52,011 nt of DNA from Alphaproteobacteria bacterium (GTDB lineage Bacteria; Pseudomonadota; Alphaproteobacteria; Micropepsales; Micropepsaceae): contig JAGWNK010000026.1 of assembly GCA_028871345.1 (NCBI GenBank), positions 1 through 52,011 on the forward strand, written 5' to 3'. The position numbers were made by a program, and so were the translations under genes. Positions 32,709-41,517 of this stretch are shown in pieces. How positions within the stretch are numbered: the stretch's first letter is position 1; every line of letters begins with the position of its first letter. The notes beneath the pieces are model-generated. The model made no database searches. It was given only the letters and a program-made list of their open reading frames with translations, and had not been told where the DNA came from.

Positions 32709-35441
32709 CTACTTGGCCAGCGCTGTCACCTGCGACCACGCGGATTCATATCCGCGCAAGAGTTCGTCAAAATTAAGGGAGGTGTCCAGCGTGAGGTTGA
32801 TGGCCGTCCCCTTCGGTACGGGAATATCCCGCTGGAAAGCCTTGCCGTTCAGCAGTTCGAACAGGCTGAATTCGGAGTGTTTGGGCGCGGGCGAATCGGT
32901 GTAGCCGCTGAACTTGAACACGACCCGCAGCCGTCCCCCCGGCTGGCTATCGGCCGTGGCGGTGAGCGTGACGTAGGCGAGATTCTCGAGAGCCTTGTAG
33001 GCCGCCTGCTCCACCGCATTGGCTTCGCCTGTGCCCCACAGGGCGGGGTTGATCGACAGCCGTCCGGGACCGTCGGCGGTGATCCGGCCCCCTGCGAAGT
33101 GCCAGCCTTCCGGGCCGTAGGTGAACGGGAGGGAGCCAGAGACGGTACCTTCGAGACGCAGGTCCTTGCCGAGATTGGAGGCGGCGATGATGGCGCCGAG
33201 CGCGACGTGCGAGAGCCGTACCGTGCCGTGGACGACCCGGCCGGGCCGCATTTCGATCGCCAACGGCGTCAAGGCGATCTCGCCGCCGGCCAAATGGGTT
33301 TGCGTGTCGTCAATGTGGATCCGCGCGGGAGACAGCGACACGTCCGTCCTGGTCTCGGTGATGGGAAGGAGCCAGTCGACGCGCGTCACGGTGATGCGCT
33401 GGTCCGGGGCGGTCGTCAGGGGAAGCAACGAGGTGAACACCATGTGGGTCCGCAATTGCTGGGCGGGGCCGAGCGGACTGCGGAAGCGCAGATCATCGAC
33501 ATCGAGACGGCCGCTGCTGCGCAAGCGCCTGGCGCTCCAGTCCACCCATCCTTTGAAGTTCACGCGGCCGTCCGCCTGCGCCAGGGATGCCAGCATGGGC
33601 GAGAGGTTGGCCGGCTGCAGCCCCTGCGGCGAGAACGCGACGTCCGGGAAGTCGAGTGCCGCACGTCCCCTACCCGAGCGGTACGTCGCGGTGACGTGTC
33701 CGATTGGGCTGTGTTTCGGGCCCGCCGCGACGGTGAAGCGGCCATGCCCGATTCCCCTGTTCAACACGAACGATCCCGCCACATCGATGGGTTTCATGCG
33801 TTCGGCCTTGGCGGTCTCGGCGATCATCGCGCGCAAGTCGATCGTTCCCTCGCGGGGGCCGGCCGATGTGCCCGCCAGCACGATGCGACCGTCTCCGCGC
33901 AGCTGCATCTTGGCCGTATCCAGATCGGCGCTCACATCCCGCGCGTCGGCTTGCAGCATCCAGCCCTCATGCGACAGGCGCAGAAAGGGTTGTCCTGCTA
34001 GGCCGCAAAGGCCTGCGGAGGCACGGGAAAACATCCGCTTGCGCCGCGGTTCGTACGATGCCAGGCCCGCCTTGGCGCAATGCCGGAGGCTGACGAGCAA
34101 TGCTCCTTGCCGCAGCACGGCGTCGGCCCGGCCGTCGATCGCTGCGCCCCGGAAGGCCCCGAAATCGAGCCGGGCCAGAAGATTCAGTTGTCCCTGGAAC
34201 TCTCCGCTGCCGCGCCGCCAGGCAAACGCCGGGACGATGACCGCGAACTGGGGAACGTCTCGTCCCGACAAGTGTATCGCAAGGCCGCCCGAAAGCGTGG
34301 TGCGGCTCACATGAAGGCCGGCTCCCTGCGGCGACACCTCCAGCAAAACCGGACCTGCGCCACGAACCGTCGCCGGTCCGGCGAGGTCGAGGTTGAGGGC
34401 GCCGGCCGCAGCGCGCCATGACAACACCGCATTCGCCGTCCAGTCCGTCAGCGCCGTCTTGAAGGCCTTCGCGCTGCGCGGCTCGCTGCCGACCAGCGGC
34501 ATGAGGCCGACCACGGTCTCGGCATCGCTGCGTGACAGCGAGCCTGCCACGGACAGCGTCGCCACGCCGGTCGATGCCAGATGACCGCCCGAGATTTCGA
34601 CCCGCGGATTCGATATCCGGGCCTGGAGCGACCAAGGTCTCGCCGTGCCTTGGCGGTATGCCGCTGCCGACAGAGTCACGACCGCAGAAGATGCCGCCGA
34701 AGCCATTCCGTCGGCGAGAGTCTTCCAAGCGATGTCGGAAATCTCGGCCGAGAATCTTAAACTGTCGGCATGTATCAGGCCGCTTGCCGTGGCGGTAGCC
34801 GCGCGGCCTGCCAGAATCACGCGCAGGTGAAGGCCATTCGGCGAGGAAATGCCCGTCATCGATCCGCTTGCGATGTCGACCGACGTGCCAGCGCTGCGCA
34901 GATGGGCCGGCGCCACGGTCGCGTCGATCCGCACGGGCCTGCCGCCCCTGAGGCGCGCGCTGCCGTCGATCTCGATCGGTCCGGCCGGTGTTGCCACGTG
35001 TACCTCGGCCGCGGTGACCGCGATGACGAGATCGCCGGCGGACTTCGATTGCGTCGGCTTGGGGTCGAGCAGGGGCTGCAACGGGCCGAAAGAGACACCG
35101 TCTCGCCCGACGCTGACCCGCAGAACGGGACGTTGAACATCGACCTGCGAGATCTTTGGCAGCCAATTGCGCGGATCGAACCTCACCGTCACGTTCTGGA
35201 AGGACAGCACCGGCGAACCCTCGGGTCCCAAGCTGCCGTGCGCCGTCACTCCGCCGGTGCCAATCGAGTCGATCTCGATCTGTGAGGGCACGCCTCGCGC
35301 CGACAGATAGGCGTGCAGGGCGAAGGCCGCGAGCGGCAGGCGGAACAGGAACAGGAGAAGGCAGGCCGCGGCGAGACCCGCAGCGATCAGGCCAAGGATC
35401 CACGGCCACCTCCCGGCGCTCGATGGAGGATGCGCAGACAT
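32709..35441 (-). CDS. ydbH: YdbH-family AsmA-like intermembrane lipid-transport protein
   Basis: A 910-residue protein anchored by one N-terminal membrane helix (about residues 12-33), with a long periplasmic beta-rich body typical of AsmA-like bridges. Repeated short amphipathic strands occur throughout, for example LRVILAGRAATATASGLIHA and VNFKGWVDWSARRLRSSGRL. The C-terminal YdbH part has SHVALGAIIAASNLGKDLRL, EGTVSGSLPFTYGPEGWHFA and FKFSGYTDSPAPKHSEFSLF. With TamB and YhdP relatives it forms a hydrophobic groove for phospholipids between the membranes. It heads the ydbH-ynbE-ydbL operon. No obvious Shine-Dalgarno precedes ATG 35441. Confidence 0.88.
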   Translation of the reverse strand: MSAHPPSSAGRWPWILGLIAAGLAAACLLLFLFRLPLAAFALHAYLSARGVPSQIEIDSIGTGGVTAHGSLGPEGSPVLSFQNVTVRFDPRNWLPKISQVDVQRPVLRVSVGRDGVSFGPLQPLLDPKPTQSKSAGDLVIAVTAAEVHVATPAGPIEIDGSARLRGGRPVRIDATVAPAHLRSAGTSVDIASGSMTGISSPNGLHLRVILAGRAATATASGLIHADSLRFSAEISDIAWKTLADGMASAASSAVVTLSAAAYRQGTARPWSLQARISNPRVEISGGHLASTGVATLSVAGSLSRSDAETVVGLMPLVGSEPRSAKAFKTALTDWTANAVLSWRAAAGALNLDLAGPATVRGAGPVLLEVSPQGAGLHVSRTTLSGGLAIHLSGRDVPQFAVIVPAFAWRRGSGEFQGQLNLLARLDFGAFRGAAIDGRADAVLRQGALLVSLRHCAKAGLASYEPRRKRMFSRASAGLCGLAGQPFLRLSHEGWMLQADARDVSADLDTAKMQLRGDGRIVLAGTSAGPREGTIDLRAMIAETAKAERMKPIDVAGSFVLNRGIGHGRFTVAAGPKHSPIGHVTATYRSGRGRAALDFPDVAFSPQGLQPANLSPMLASLAQADGRVNFKGWVDWSARRLRSSGRLDVDDLRFRSPLGPAQQLRTHMVFTSLLPLTTAPDQRITVTRVDWLLPITETRTDVSLSPARIHIDDTQTHLAGGEIALTPLAIEMRPGRVVHGTVRLSHVALGAIIAASNLGKDLRLEGTVSGSLPFTYGPEGWHFAGGRITADGPGRLSINPALWGTGEANAVEQAAYKALENLAYVTLTATADSQPGGRLRVVFKFSGYTDSPAPKHSEFSLFELLNGKAFQRDIPVPKGTAINLTLDTSLNFDELLRGYESAWSQVTALAK

Positions 35442-35561
35442 CAGCGCCGATTATGGTGTCTGCGGCGGCGTTGGGCCAGAGCGCCAGTCGCGGTATTCGC
35501 GATGTGACAAAATTGGGGCATCGGGAACGTATGCGCGGATCGTGCCGGTCGCCTCGCGATT

Positions 35562-38500
35562 CTACTCCGCCGGCGCCGCATCGGTTGCCGGCATCCAGCC
35601 GAGCAGGCGTCGCACCAGACGCACCGGATAGCCGAGGCCGTGCGGAATGGCCCGGAAGAAGGCGAGCCACATGGCGAAGAAGCTGCCATAGCGTTCGCGC
35701 ACCCGATAAGGCAGGGCCAGCATCGCCGGGATCAATCCCAGGGTGATCACCTTGGAGAAGGCGAGGCCGAAGATCACGGCGGTGGAGATCTGCACCCACA
35801 TCATCGCGTTGGCGCTGCCGATCTGCACGGTGCGGTTCCAGAAATCGATCTCGATCGCGTACATCATGGGGAACAGGCCGCCGATGGCGGTAATGGTGGT
35901 CAGAAACACCGGACGCAGGCGCTGGGCGCTGGAGCGCACCACCGCCTCGAGCGGGTCCATCCCGGACCTCAGATGCCGGTGGAAAGTGTCGATCAGCACG
36001 ATGTTGTGGTTCACCACCACCCCCGCCAGCGCCAGGAGTCCGGTGCCCGTCATGATGACCGAGAAAGTCTGTCCCATGACGACCATGCCGAGCAGCGCCC
36101 CGATCATCGCCAGGATCACGGCCACCAGCACCAGGCAGGTGTGGTAGAGGCTGTTGAACATGGCCAGCAGCACGATGGCGATCAGGAACAGGGCCATGAG
36201 CGCCGCCTTGCCGAGGAAGGCCATGGATTCGTCCTGGTCCTCGGTCGATCCCTTGAAGGCGACATGGACGGAGGACGGGAAATGCTGCTGCTCGATCCAG
36301 GTCTTGAGCCTGGCCATCTCGGCATTGGGCAGCACGGTATTCGGCTTCATGTTTGCGCGCACGTGATAGACGCGCCGCCCGTCGGCGTGCTCGATGGTGT
36401 TGGTGAGCTGCCCCGGCACGATCTGCACGAAATTGGACAGCGGCACCATGCTGCCGTCATTGGCGGCGATGCGCAGGTCGTCCAAGGCATGCACGCCGCG
36501 GTCGGCGCTGGGATAGCGCACGCGGATGTCGACTTCGTCCTCTGAATCGTCCGGCCGGTAGCGGGCGACGAAGATGCCGTTGGTGACGAGCTGCACGGCC
36601 GTGCCGATCATCGCCGTGTTGACGCCGAAGCGGCTGGCCAGCTCGCGGTTGATCTTGACGTCCCATTCGATGCCGGGCAGCGCCCGGGTATCCTCGACGT
36701 CGCGCAGCTCGGGCTGGGCGTCCATGTGCCGGCGCAACGCGTCGACCACCTGCACCAGAGAGGCGTAGTCTTGCGAGGTGGCATCGACCACCACGTCCTT
36801 GCCGGCATTGGGTCCGGATTGCGGCTCGTGGACCTCGACACGGATGCCGGCCATGTGGTCGGTCCGCTTGCGGATTTCCTCCACGATCGACTTGCCGGTG
36901 CGGCTGCGCTGCGAACGCGGCGTCATCTCCACCGTGACGCGGCCGATGATGTCGACGGGGGCGCCCTGACCGCCGCCGCCGGTGGTGGCATAAAGGTACT
37001 GCAGGCCCTGCACGCCTTCGATCCGCTTCTCGACGCTCATCACCAGGTCGCGCTTCTCGGCGGCCGACAGGTTGCCGCGCGCCGACACGTAGACGTCGGC
37101 CATCTCGGGATCGGTGGTGACGAAGAACTCCGTGCCCTTGTTGAAGAAGCCGAAGATCAGAAGCACGGCCACGGCGATGCCGGCGGCGCCCAGGATGACG
37201 AGCCCCGGCCGGTGCGACAGCTTCTCCGCCAGATGGGCGTACCAGCCGGTGATGCCCGGAATCTCACGCCAGTCGCCGGTTTCGGAGGCTTCGATGGCGC
37301 GCTCATGCGCCTCGTCACGCACGGGCGGATGGCCGAACCATCCCCCCAGCACCGGCAGGAAGATCAGCGCCACGATCATCGACGACGACAGCACGATGAT
37401 CAGCGTGATCGGGAAGTAGCTCATGTAGCTGCCTACGATGCCCGGCCACAACAGCATGGGCACGAAGGCGCCGATCATCGTGGCCGTGGCGCTCACCACC
37501 GGCCAGAACATGCGCAGGGCCGCCTCGGCGAAGGCTTCGCGCGGTTTGTGGCCCTCGGTCATTTTGCGATCGGCGTACTCCACCACGATGATGGCGCCGT
37601 CGACCAGGATGCCGACGGCCAGCAGCATCGCGAACATGATCATGAAGTTCAGCGTGTAGCCGATGCCGTTCAGCACCATGAATCCCATCAGGAACGAGGT
37701 CGGGATGGCGACACCGACCAGCAGCCCCGAGCGCAAGCCCAGCGCCGCCACGACGATGATCATGACGAGCAGGATGGCCAAGAGGATGGAATCGAACAGC
37801 GAACCCAACTGGTCGCGGATGAACGTCGACTGGTCGAACATGAAGGTGGCATGCACGCCCTGGGGCCAGGACGCCTGGGCCTTCTTCACCGCGTCGCGCA
37901 CCTTCTGGTTGGTATCGATGATGTTGGCGCCGACGCGCTTGGTCACCTCGATCGCCATCGTCGGCTTGCCGTTCATGCGGGCAAAGCTGTAGGGGTCGAC
38001 GAAGGTCCGACGGACCTGCGCCACGTCCTTCAGGGTGATCGTGGAATCCGCCGTGGCGCGGATGGGCAGATTGAGGACGTCCTGGGCCGTCGCGATGACG
38101 CCGGGGACCTTGACCTGGAAGCTGCCGTGGCCGGTCTCGATCGATCCCGCGGCGATCAGCTGGTTGTTGTTGGCGACCGCCGCATAGAGCTCGTTCTGCG
38201 AGATGTGGTAGCTCTGGAGTTTCGCCGGATCGATGGTGATCTCGAGCTGTTCCTCGCGGGCACCGGAGATGTTGGCCTCGAGCACCGAGGGGATCATGCG
38301 GATTTCGTCGCGCAGCGAGCGCACAATGTGCAGCAGCGAGCGCTCCGGCAGGTCGCCGTAGAGCGCCACGGTGATGACAGGGTTGTCGGAGTTGCTGAAT
38401 TCCCGGATGACCGGCGGATCGGCTTCCTTCGGCAGGCGGGCACGGGCCGAGTCCACTTGGGCGCGCACGTCTTCGAGCGCCTTCTGCATCTTGGTTTCGG

Positions 38501-38792
38501 CCATGAACTCCATGATGAGATAGACGCCGCCCTCGTAGGCGTAGGCGTTGGTATGCTTGATGCCTTCGACGGACCGCAGGGATGTTTCGAGCGGCTTGAG
38601 CAACAGCCGTTCGCTGTCCTCGGGACTGATGCCGGGATAGCCGACCTGCACCCAGATGTAGGGGATCGGCACGTTCGGATCCGACTCCTTGGGGATGGCG
38701 TACAGCGCATAGGCACCCGCCACGATGACGACGATCACCAGCGCGCCGATCAATCGCGTATTGTGTACGGCCCACTCGACGATACGCGTCAT
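35562..38792 (-). CDS. RND efflux transporter permease
   Basis: A 1076-residue inner-membrane pump of the HAE/AcrB superfamily with about 12 spans and two large periplasmic loops. Marks are an N-terminal span after MTRIVEWAVHNTRLIGAL, YIWVQVGYPGISPEDSERLL, VGILVDGAIIVVEYADRKM (TM4 region with the proton-relay Asp) and TGTGLLALAGVVVNHNIVLI (TM10). It takes substrates from membrane or periplasm to an outer-membrane channel, but none is encoded nearby. The start ATG overlaps the stop of the MFP gene (ATGA), so the two are co-translated under the PadR regulator. The drug range is unknown. Confidence 0.93.
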   Translation of the reverse strand: MTRIVEWAVHNTRLIGALVIVVIVAGAYALYAIPKESDPNVPIPYIWVQVGYPGISPEDSERLLLKPLETSLRSVEGIKHTNAYAYEGGVYLIMEFMAETKMQKALEDVRAQVDSARARLPKEADPPVIREFSNSDNPVITVALYGDLPERSLLHIVRSLRDEIRMIPSVLEANISGAREEQLEITIDPAKLQSYHISQNELYAAVANNNQLIAAGSIETGHGSFQVKVPGVIATAQDVLNLPIRATADSTITLKDVAQVRRTFVDPYSFARMNGKPTMAIEVTKRVGANIIDTNQKVRDAVKKAQASWPQGVHATFMFDQSTFIRDQLGSLFDSILLAILLVMIIVVAALGLRSGLLVGVAIPTSFLMGFMVLNGIGYTLNFMIMFAMLLAVGILVDGAIIVVEYADRKMTEGHKPREAFAEAALRMFWPVVSATATMIGAFVPMLLWPGIVGSYMSYFPITLIIVLSSSMIVALIFLPVLGGWFGHPPVRDEAHERAIEASETGDWREIPGITGWYAHLAEKLSHRPGLVILGAAGIAVAVLLIFGFFNKGTEFFVTTDPEMADVYVSARGNLSAAEKRDLVMSVEKRIEGVQGLQYLYATTGGGGQGAPVDIIGRVTVEMTPRSQRSRTGKSIVEEIRKRTDHMAGIRVEVHEPQSGPNAGKDVVVDATSQDYASLVQVVDALRRHMDAQPELRDVEDTRALPGIEWDVKINRELASRFGVNTAMIGTAVQLVTNGIFVARYRPDDSEDEVDIRVRYPSADRGVHALDDLRIAANDGSMVPLSNFVQIVPGQLTNTIEHADGRRVYHVRANMKPNTVLPNAEMARLKTWIEQQHFPSSVHVAFKGSTEDQDESMAFLGKAALMALFLIAIVLLAMFNSLYHTCLVLVAVILAMIGALLGMVVMGQTFSVIMTGTGLLALAGVVVNHNIVLIDTFHRHLRSGMDPLEAVVRSSAQRLRPVFLTTITAIGGLFPMMYAIEIDFWNRTVQIGSANAMMWVQISTAVIFGLAFSKVITLGLIPAMLALPYRVRERYGSFFAMWLAFFRAIPHGLGYPVRLVRRLLGWMPATDAAPAE

Positions 38793-39952
38793 GGCGCGGT
38801 CCCCGCCTTTTGCACGGCGGACTTGACCTTTTCGCCGTTGGTGACGAATTCCTGGCCCACCGTGATGACGTTGACGCGCTGCGGAAGCCCCGCCACCCAC
38901 ATGCCGTCCGGCCCGTCGGAGATGATGCGGACCGGCAGGAACCTCACGGTGCCGTTGGCGACGGTGCGCACGCCGACCGTTCCGCTGTCATCGAGAACCA
39001 GGATGCCGGGAGAGATCTTCTGCGCGGAAATCTTTCGGACCGGGATCTTGATGTCGGCGCTGACGCCGTCGCGCAGCTTGGCGTCGGGATTGGGCACTTC
39101 GACCTCCACGCGGAAGGTGCGCGTAGTTGGATCGGCGCGCCCGGAAACAAAGCGGACCTTGCCCTCGACGGTCTGACCCGTGACGAGAGAGACGCCGGCC
39201 GGTGATCCGACCGAGATTTCTCCCACTTCCTGTTCGCTGACCGTACCGACCACGAGGAAGGGCTCGGGGGCGATGATCATCGCGCATTTGTCGCCTGCCC
39301 GCATGTAGTCGCCGACGTCGACATAGCGTTCATCGGCGATGCCGGCGAAGGGTGCCCGGATCTTGGTGTCGTCGAGCTGGATGCGCATGGTCGCGGCACC
39401 GGCCTTGGCCGCTTCATAGGACGACATCGCCTCGGCGAGCTGCGTCTTGGAGCGGAATCCGTCTTTGTACAGGTCCTGCGCCACTTGGAGCTCTTTTTGC
39501 GCCTGCGCCATCTGCGCCTCGGCCTGGGCCAGGCGGGCGGCACGGTCGTTTACCTTGATCTCGCACAGCACGTCGCCCTGCTTGACGCGGCTGCCGCGTT
39601 CGAAATGGAGCGCCTGCACCTCGCCGTCCACCTCGGTGCGCACATCGACCTCATGCAGCGCCTGCGTGCGGCCCTGGATGGAGACGACCGCGTCATGGAG
39701 CTGCGCGGTCAGCGCCGCCACGCGGACGCTCGGCATTTCGGTGACACCGACATTCGCCTGGGCCGCCGCTTCCGGGGTGTGAGAGCCGAACAAGCCGGTC
39801 GCCAGCCACAGCGCCACGCCGATCGCGATGCCCAGGGCCCACTGGTATTGCGGTTTCATGGCGAGCCAGAACCGCGGCATGATGCGCTCGTACAGCTCTG
39901 AAATCCGGGATTTGTTGGTCATGGACACGGGACGCTCCCTGCCGGCATTCAT
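38789..39952 (-). CDS. RND efflux periplasmic adaptor (membrane fusion protein)
   Basis: A 387-residue HlyD/AcrA-type adaptor. A single N-terminal span at about residues 38-56 is followed by the lipoyl half-motif VRTEVDGEVQALHFERGSRV. A coiled-coil hairpin of about 65 residues comes next (RAARLAQAEAQMAQAQKELQ ... SSYEAAKAG), then the second lipoyl half IRAPFAGIADERYVDVGDYM and the beta-barrel/membrane-proximal domains. It links the RND pump to an outer-membrane channel. ATG 39952 overlaps the PadR stop (ATGA). An internal ATG at 39922 (MTNKSRISELYERI) is the other candidate. Confidence 0.92.
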   Translation of the reverse strand: MNAGRERPVSMTNKSRISELYERIMPRFWLAMKPQYQWALGIAIGVALWLATGLFGSHTPEAAAQANVGVTEMPSVRVAALTAQLHDAVVSIQGRTQALHEVDVRTEVDGEVQALHFERGSRVKQGDVLCEIKVNDRAARLAQAEAQMAQAQKELQVAQDLYKDGFRSKTQLAEAMSSYEAAKAGAATMRIQLDDTKIRAPFAGIADERYVDVGDYMRAGDKCAMIIAPEPFLVVGTVSEQEVGEISVGSPAGVSLVTGQTVEGKVRFVSGRADPTTRTFRVEVEVPNPDAKLRDGVSADIKIPVRKISAQKISPGILVLDDSGTVGVRTVANGTVRFLPVRIISDGPDGMWVAGLPQRVNVITVGQEFVTNGEKVKSAVQKAGTAP

Positions 39953-40470
39953 TCGGCTGCGTTTGGGACGACATCGGCGAATTTGGCACGTTGTTGGCGC
40001 AGATAATCCAGCATGGTGATGTACATCGTGCGGCCGAAATCGAGGACGAAGCGTTCACCCTCGGTCTCGACGTCACTCTTCTCAGGCAGCTGCGCCAGCC
40101 GGCGCTGCGCTTGCGCAACGAACTCCTCAAACAAGCCGTCCACGCGAGGCGCCGGCAGAAGGTCTGCGAACAGCATCGCGAAGAGGAATGGCGAACGATA
40201 TCGATCTTCCGCCAAGGGCTGCATGAGCGCATCGAGGAAGACTCTGCGTCCGGCCGGCGTGATCGAATAGATCTTGCGGTCGGGCCGCTTGAGCTGCGCT
40301 TCGGCGCGGACCAGCACGAGACCGTCTTCCGTCAGTTTGTTGAGGGCGGGATAGATCGAGCCGAAGCTTGGTTCGACGAAGAAGCCGTCTATTTCGAAAT
40401 GCTTCTTGATCTCATAGCCGGTATGGTCGCCACGGCTCAGGATCCCCAAGCAGATTGTGCGAACGTCCAT
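39949..40470 (-). CDS. PadR-family regulator of the RND efflux operon
   Basis: A 173-residue PadR subfamily 1 protein. The winged helix has MDVRTICLGILSRGDHTGYE, IKKHFEIDGFFVEPSFGSIY and PALNKLTEDGLVLVRAE, with the wing QLKRPDRKIYSITPAGRRVF. The C-terminal helical dimerisation domain contains RYRSPFLFAMLFADLLPA. ATG 40470 is preferred over GTG 40482 because AGGTGG lies about nine bases upstream and the protein then opens as the family does. It is the first gene of padR-MFP-RND. A palindromic operator lies just upstream, so it very likely represses its own operon until a pump substrate binds. Confidence 0.92.
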   Translation of the reverse strand: MDVRTICLGILSRGDHTGYEIKKHFEIDGFFVEPSFGSIYPALNKLTEDGLVLVRAEAQLKRPDRKIYSITPAGRRVFLDALMQPLAEDRYRSPFLFAMLFADLLPAPRVDGLFEEFVAQAQRRLAQLPEKSDVETEGERFVLDFGRTMYITMLDYLRQQRAKFADVVPNAAE

Positions 40471-40483
40471 GACCCAGCCCACC

Positions 40484-40515
40484 TATGTCAGTCCGATATA
40501 GATCGGGCTTACATA
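40484..40515. promoter_or_regulatory. Palindromic operator upstream of padR-MFP-RND
   Basis: A 32-bp dyad with arms TATGT (40484-40488) / ACATA (40511-40515) and CCGAT (40493-40497) / ATCGG (40502-40506), all centred on 40499.5. Thirteen of 16 half-site positions are symmetric. PadR proteins are known to bind ATGT...ACAT dyads. It ends 14 bases before the padR start codon, so it should overlap the promoter or start site. Confidence 0.75.
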
Positions 40516-40599
40516 TGGCGGAAATGTGGGGGTTCAAGTCTGCGGCCTTGCCGACCTTCCGCACGGCCGGCCTGCATGTGTCGAAGACGTCAAAACTAG

Positions 40600-40621
40600 C
40601 CGAAAACCCGGGGATTTTCCG
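40600..40621 (-). terminator. Possible terminator of the cold-shock gene
   Basis: On the minus strand, an imperfect hairpin (CGGAAAATCC / GGGTTTTCGG, 8 of 10 positions paired) lies about 22 bases past the cold-shock stop codon. It is followed by CTAGTTTTG. The T-tract is short, so the call is tentative. Confidence 0.4.
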
Positions 40622-40643
40622 CCAGTCTCCGCGGACGCCTCGA

Positions 40644-41249
40644 TCAGATCACTTCGACGCGATCCACTTCGACGCCCTTCATGCCCTGGCGCGTGGAGAA
40701 GCGCACACGTTGCTCAGGTTCAAGAGCGGGTATGCCGCAACGCCGCAACGCGCTCGCGTGGATGTAAACGTCGCCACCACCATTGTCGGGCACGACGAAT
40801 CCGAAGCCTTTTTGATCGTTAAAGAACTTTACCTTTCCGTCGACCATGGGTCCGCTGGGGCCGGCGTCGCGTGATCCTCCGCGCTCACCATAGCCTCCGC
40901 GCTCGCCATAGCCGCCACGGTCGCCAAAACCGCCTCGGTCACCATAGCCGCGCGGCTCGAAATCGCGTCGCGGGCGCCGCGGTGCGCTCGTGTCCGCCGT
41001 GCTCGTATCCACGCTGTGCACCGTCACGACTTGAAGGCCGCGCGGCGATTCCTGCAGGTCGCAGATGATGGTCGCGCCCTGGGGCAGATTGGGGACACCC
41101 AGTGTCGCCAGAGTCGAGGCGTGGCAGAACGCGTCACCGCCATTGTCCAGAGTGATGAACCCGTACCCTTTTGCTGCGTTGAACCATTTGACCGTTCCCT
41201 TCACGGATGCCTGCGCGAGGGGGCGGCTGTCGTTGTCGAAGTTGGTCAT
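40644..41249 (-). CDS. Double cold-shock-domain protein with Gly/Arg/Tyr-rich linker
   Basis: A 201-residue cytoplasmic nucleic-acid-binding protein. The first cold-shock domain (about 14-80) has GTVKWFNAAKGYGFITL and DAFCHAS. The second (about 134-201) has GKVKFFNDQKGFGFVVP and DVYIHASALRR. The RNP1 and RNP2 aromatics are present in both. Between them lies an RGG-like linker with four to five six-residue repeats of the form (F/Y)G(D/E)RGG, encoded by tandem near-18-bp repeats at about 40885-40970. Double-CSD proteins are common in alphaproteobacteria and act as RNA chaperones. The linker resembles eukaryotic Y-box/RGG tails and could drive RNA binding or self-association. Confidence 0.9.
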   Translation of the reverse strand: MTNFDNDSRPLAQASVKGTVKWFNAAKGYGFITLDNGGDAFCHASTLATLGVPNLPQGATIICDLQESPRGLQVVTVHSVDTSTADTSAPRRPRRDFEPRGYGDRGGFGDRGGYGERGGYGERGGSRDAGPSGPMVDGKVKFFNDQKGFGFVVPDNGGGDVYIHASALRRCGIPALEPEQRVRFSTRQGMKGVEVDRVEVI

Positions 41250-41517
41250 GAGGATGCCGATGTCACACCAGCCGGAGGTGATCCCGAGACCGCACGGCGC
41301 GTCCGGCAGCGGGCCGTGCGGCATCGTGCATCATGCCTAAAAGCGCCGCGAATCCGCAAGCGGGCGACACATCCAAGGCTGGCCCGGGTAGCTTCCGCAG
41401 CTGTCGGTGGGAGGCGGGAAAGGGACCGCAGACAAGCTTGTTATTGCTGGGAAATTTCCTCAGGCGCGGGCGCCGGGTCTGGTGGCAGACCGACAAAGGA
41501 CAGTATCGCCGGCCGAC

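Noticed and set aside
36726..39176. 816-codon open frame on the plus strand
   Set aside because: It lies opposite the RND permease and adaptor genes, has His/Asp/Gly-rich nonsense composition, and no recognisable motif; the minus-strand genes are unambiguous.
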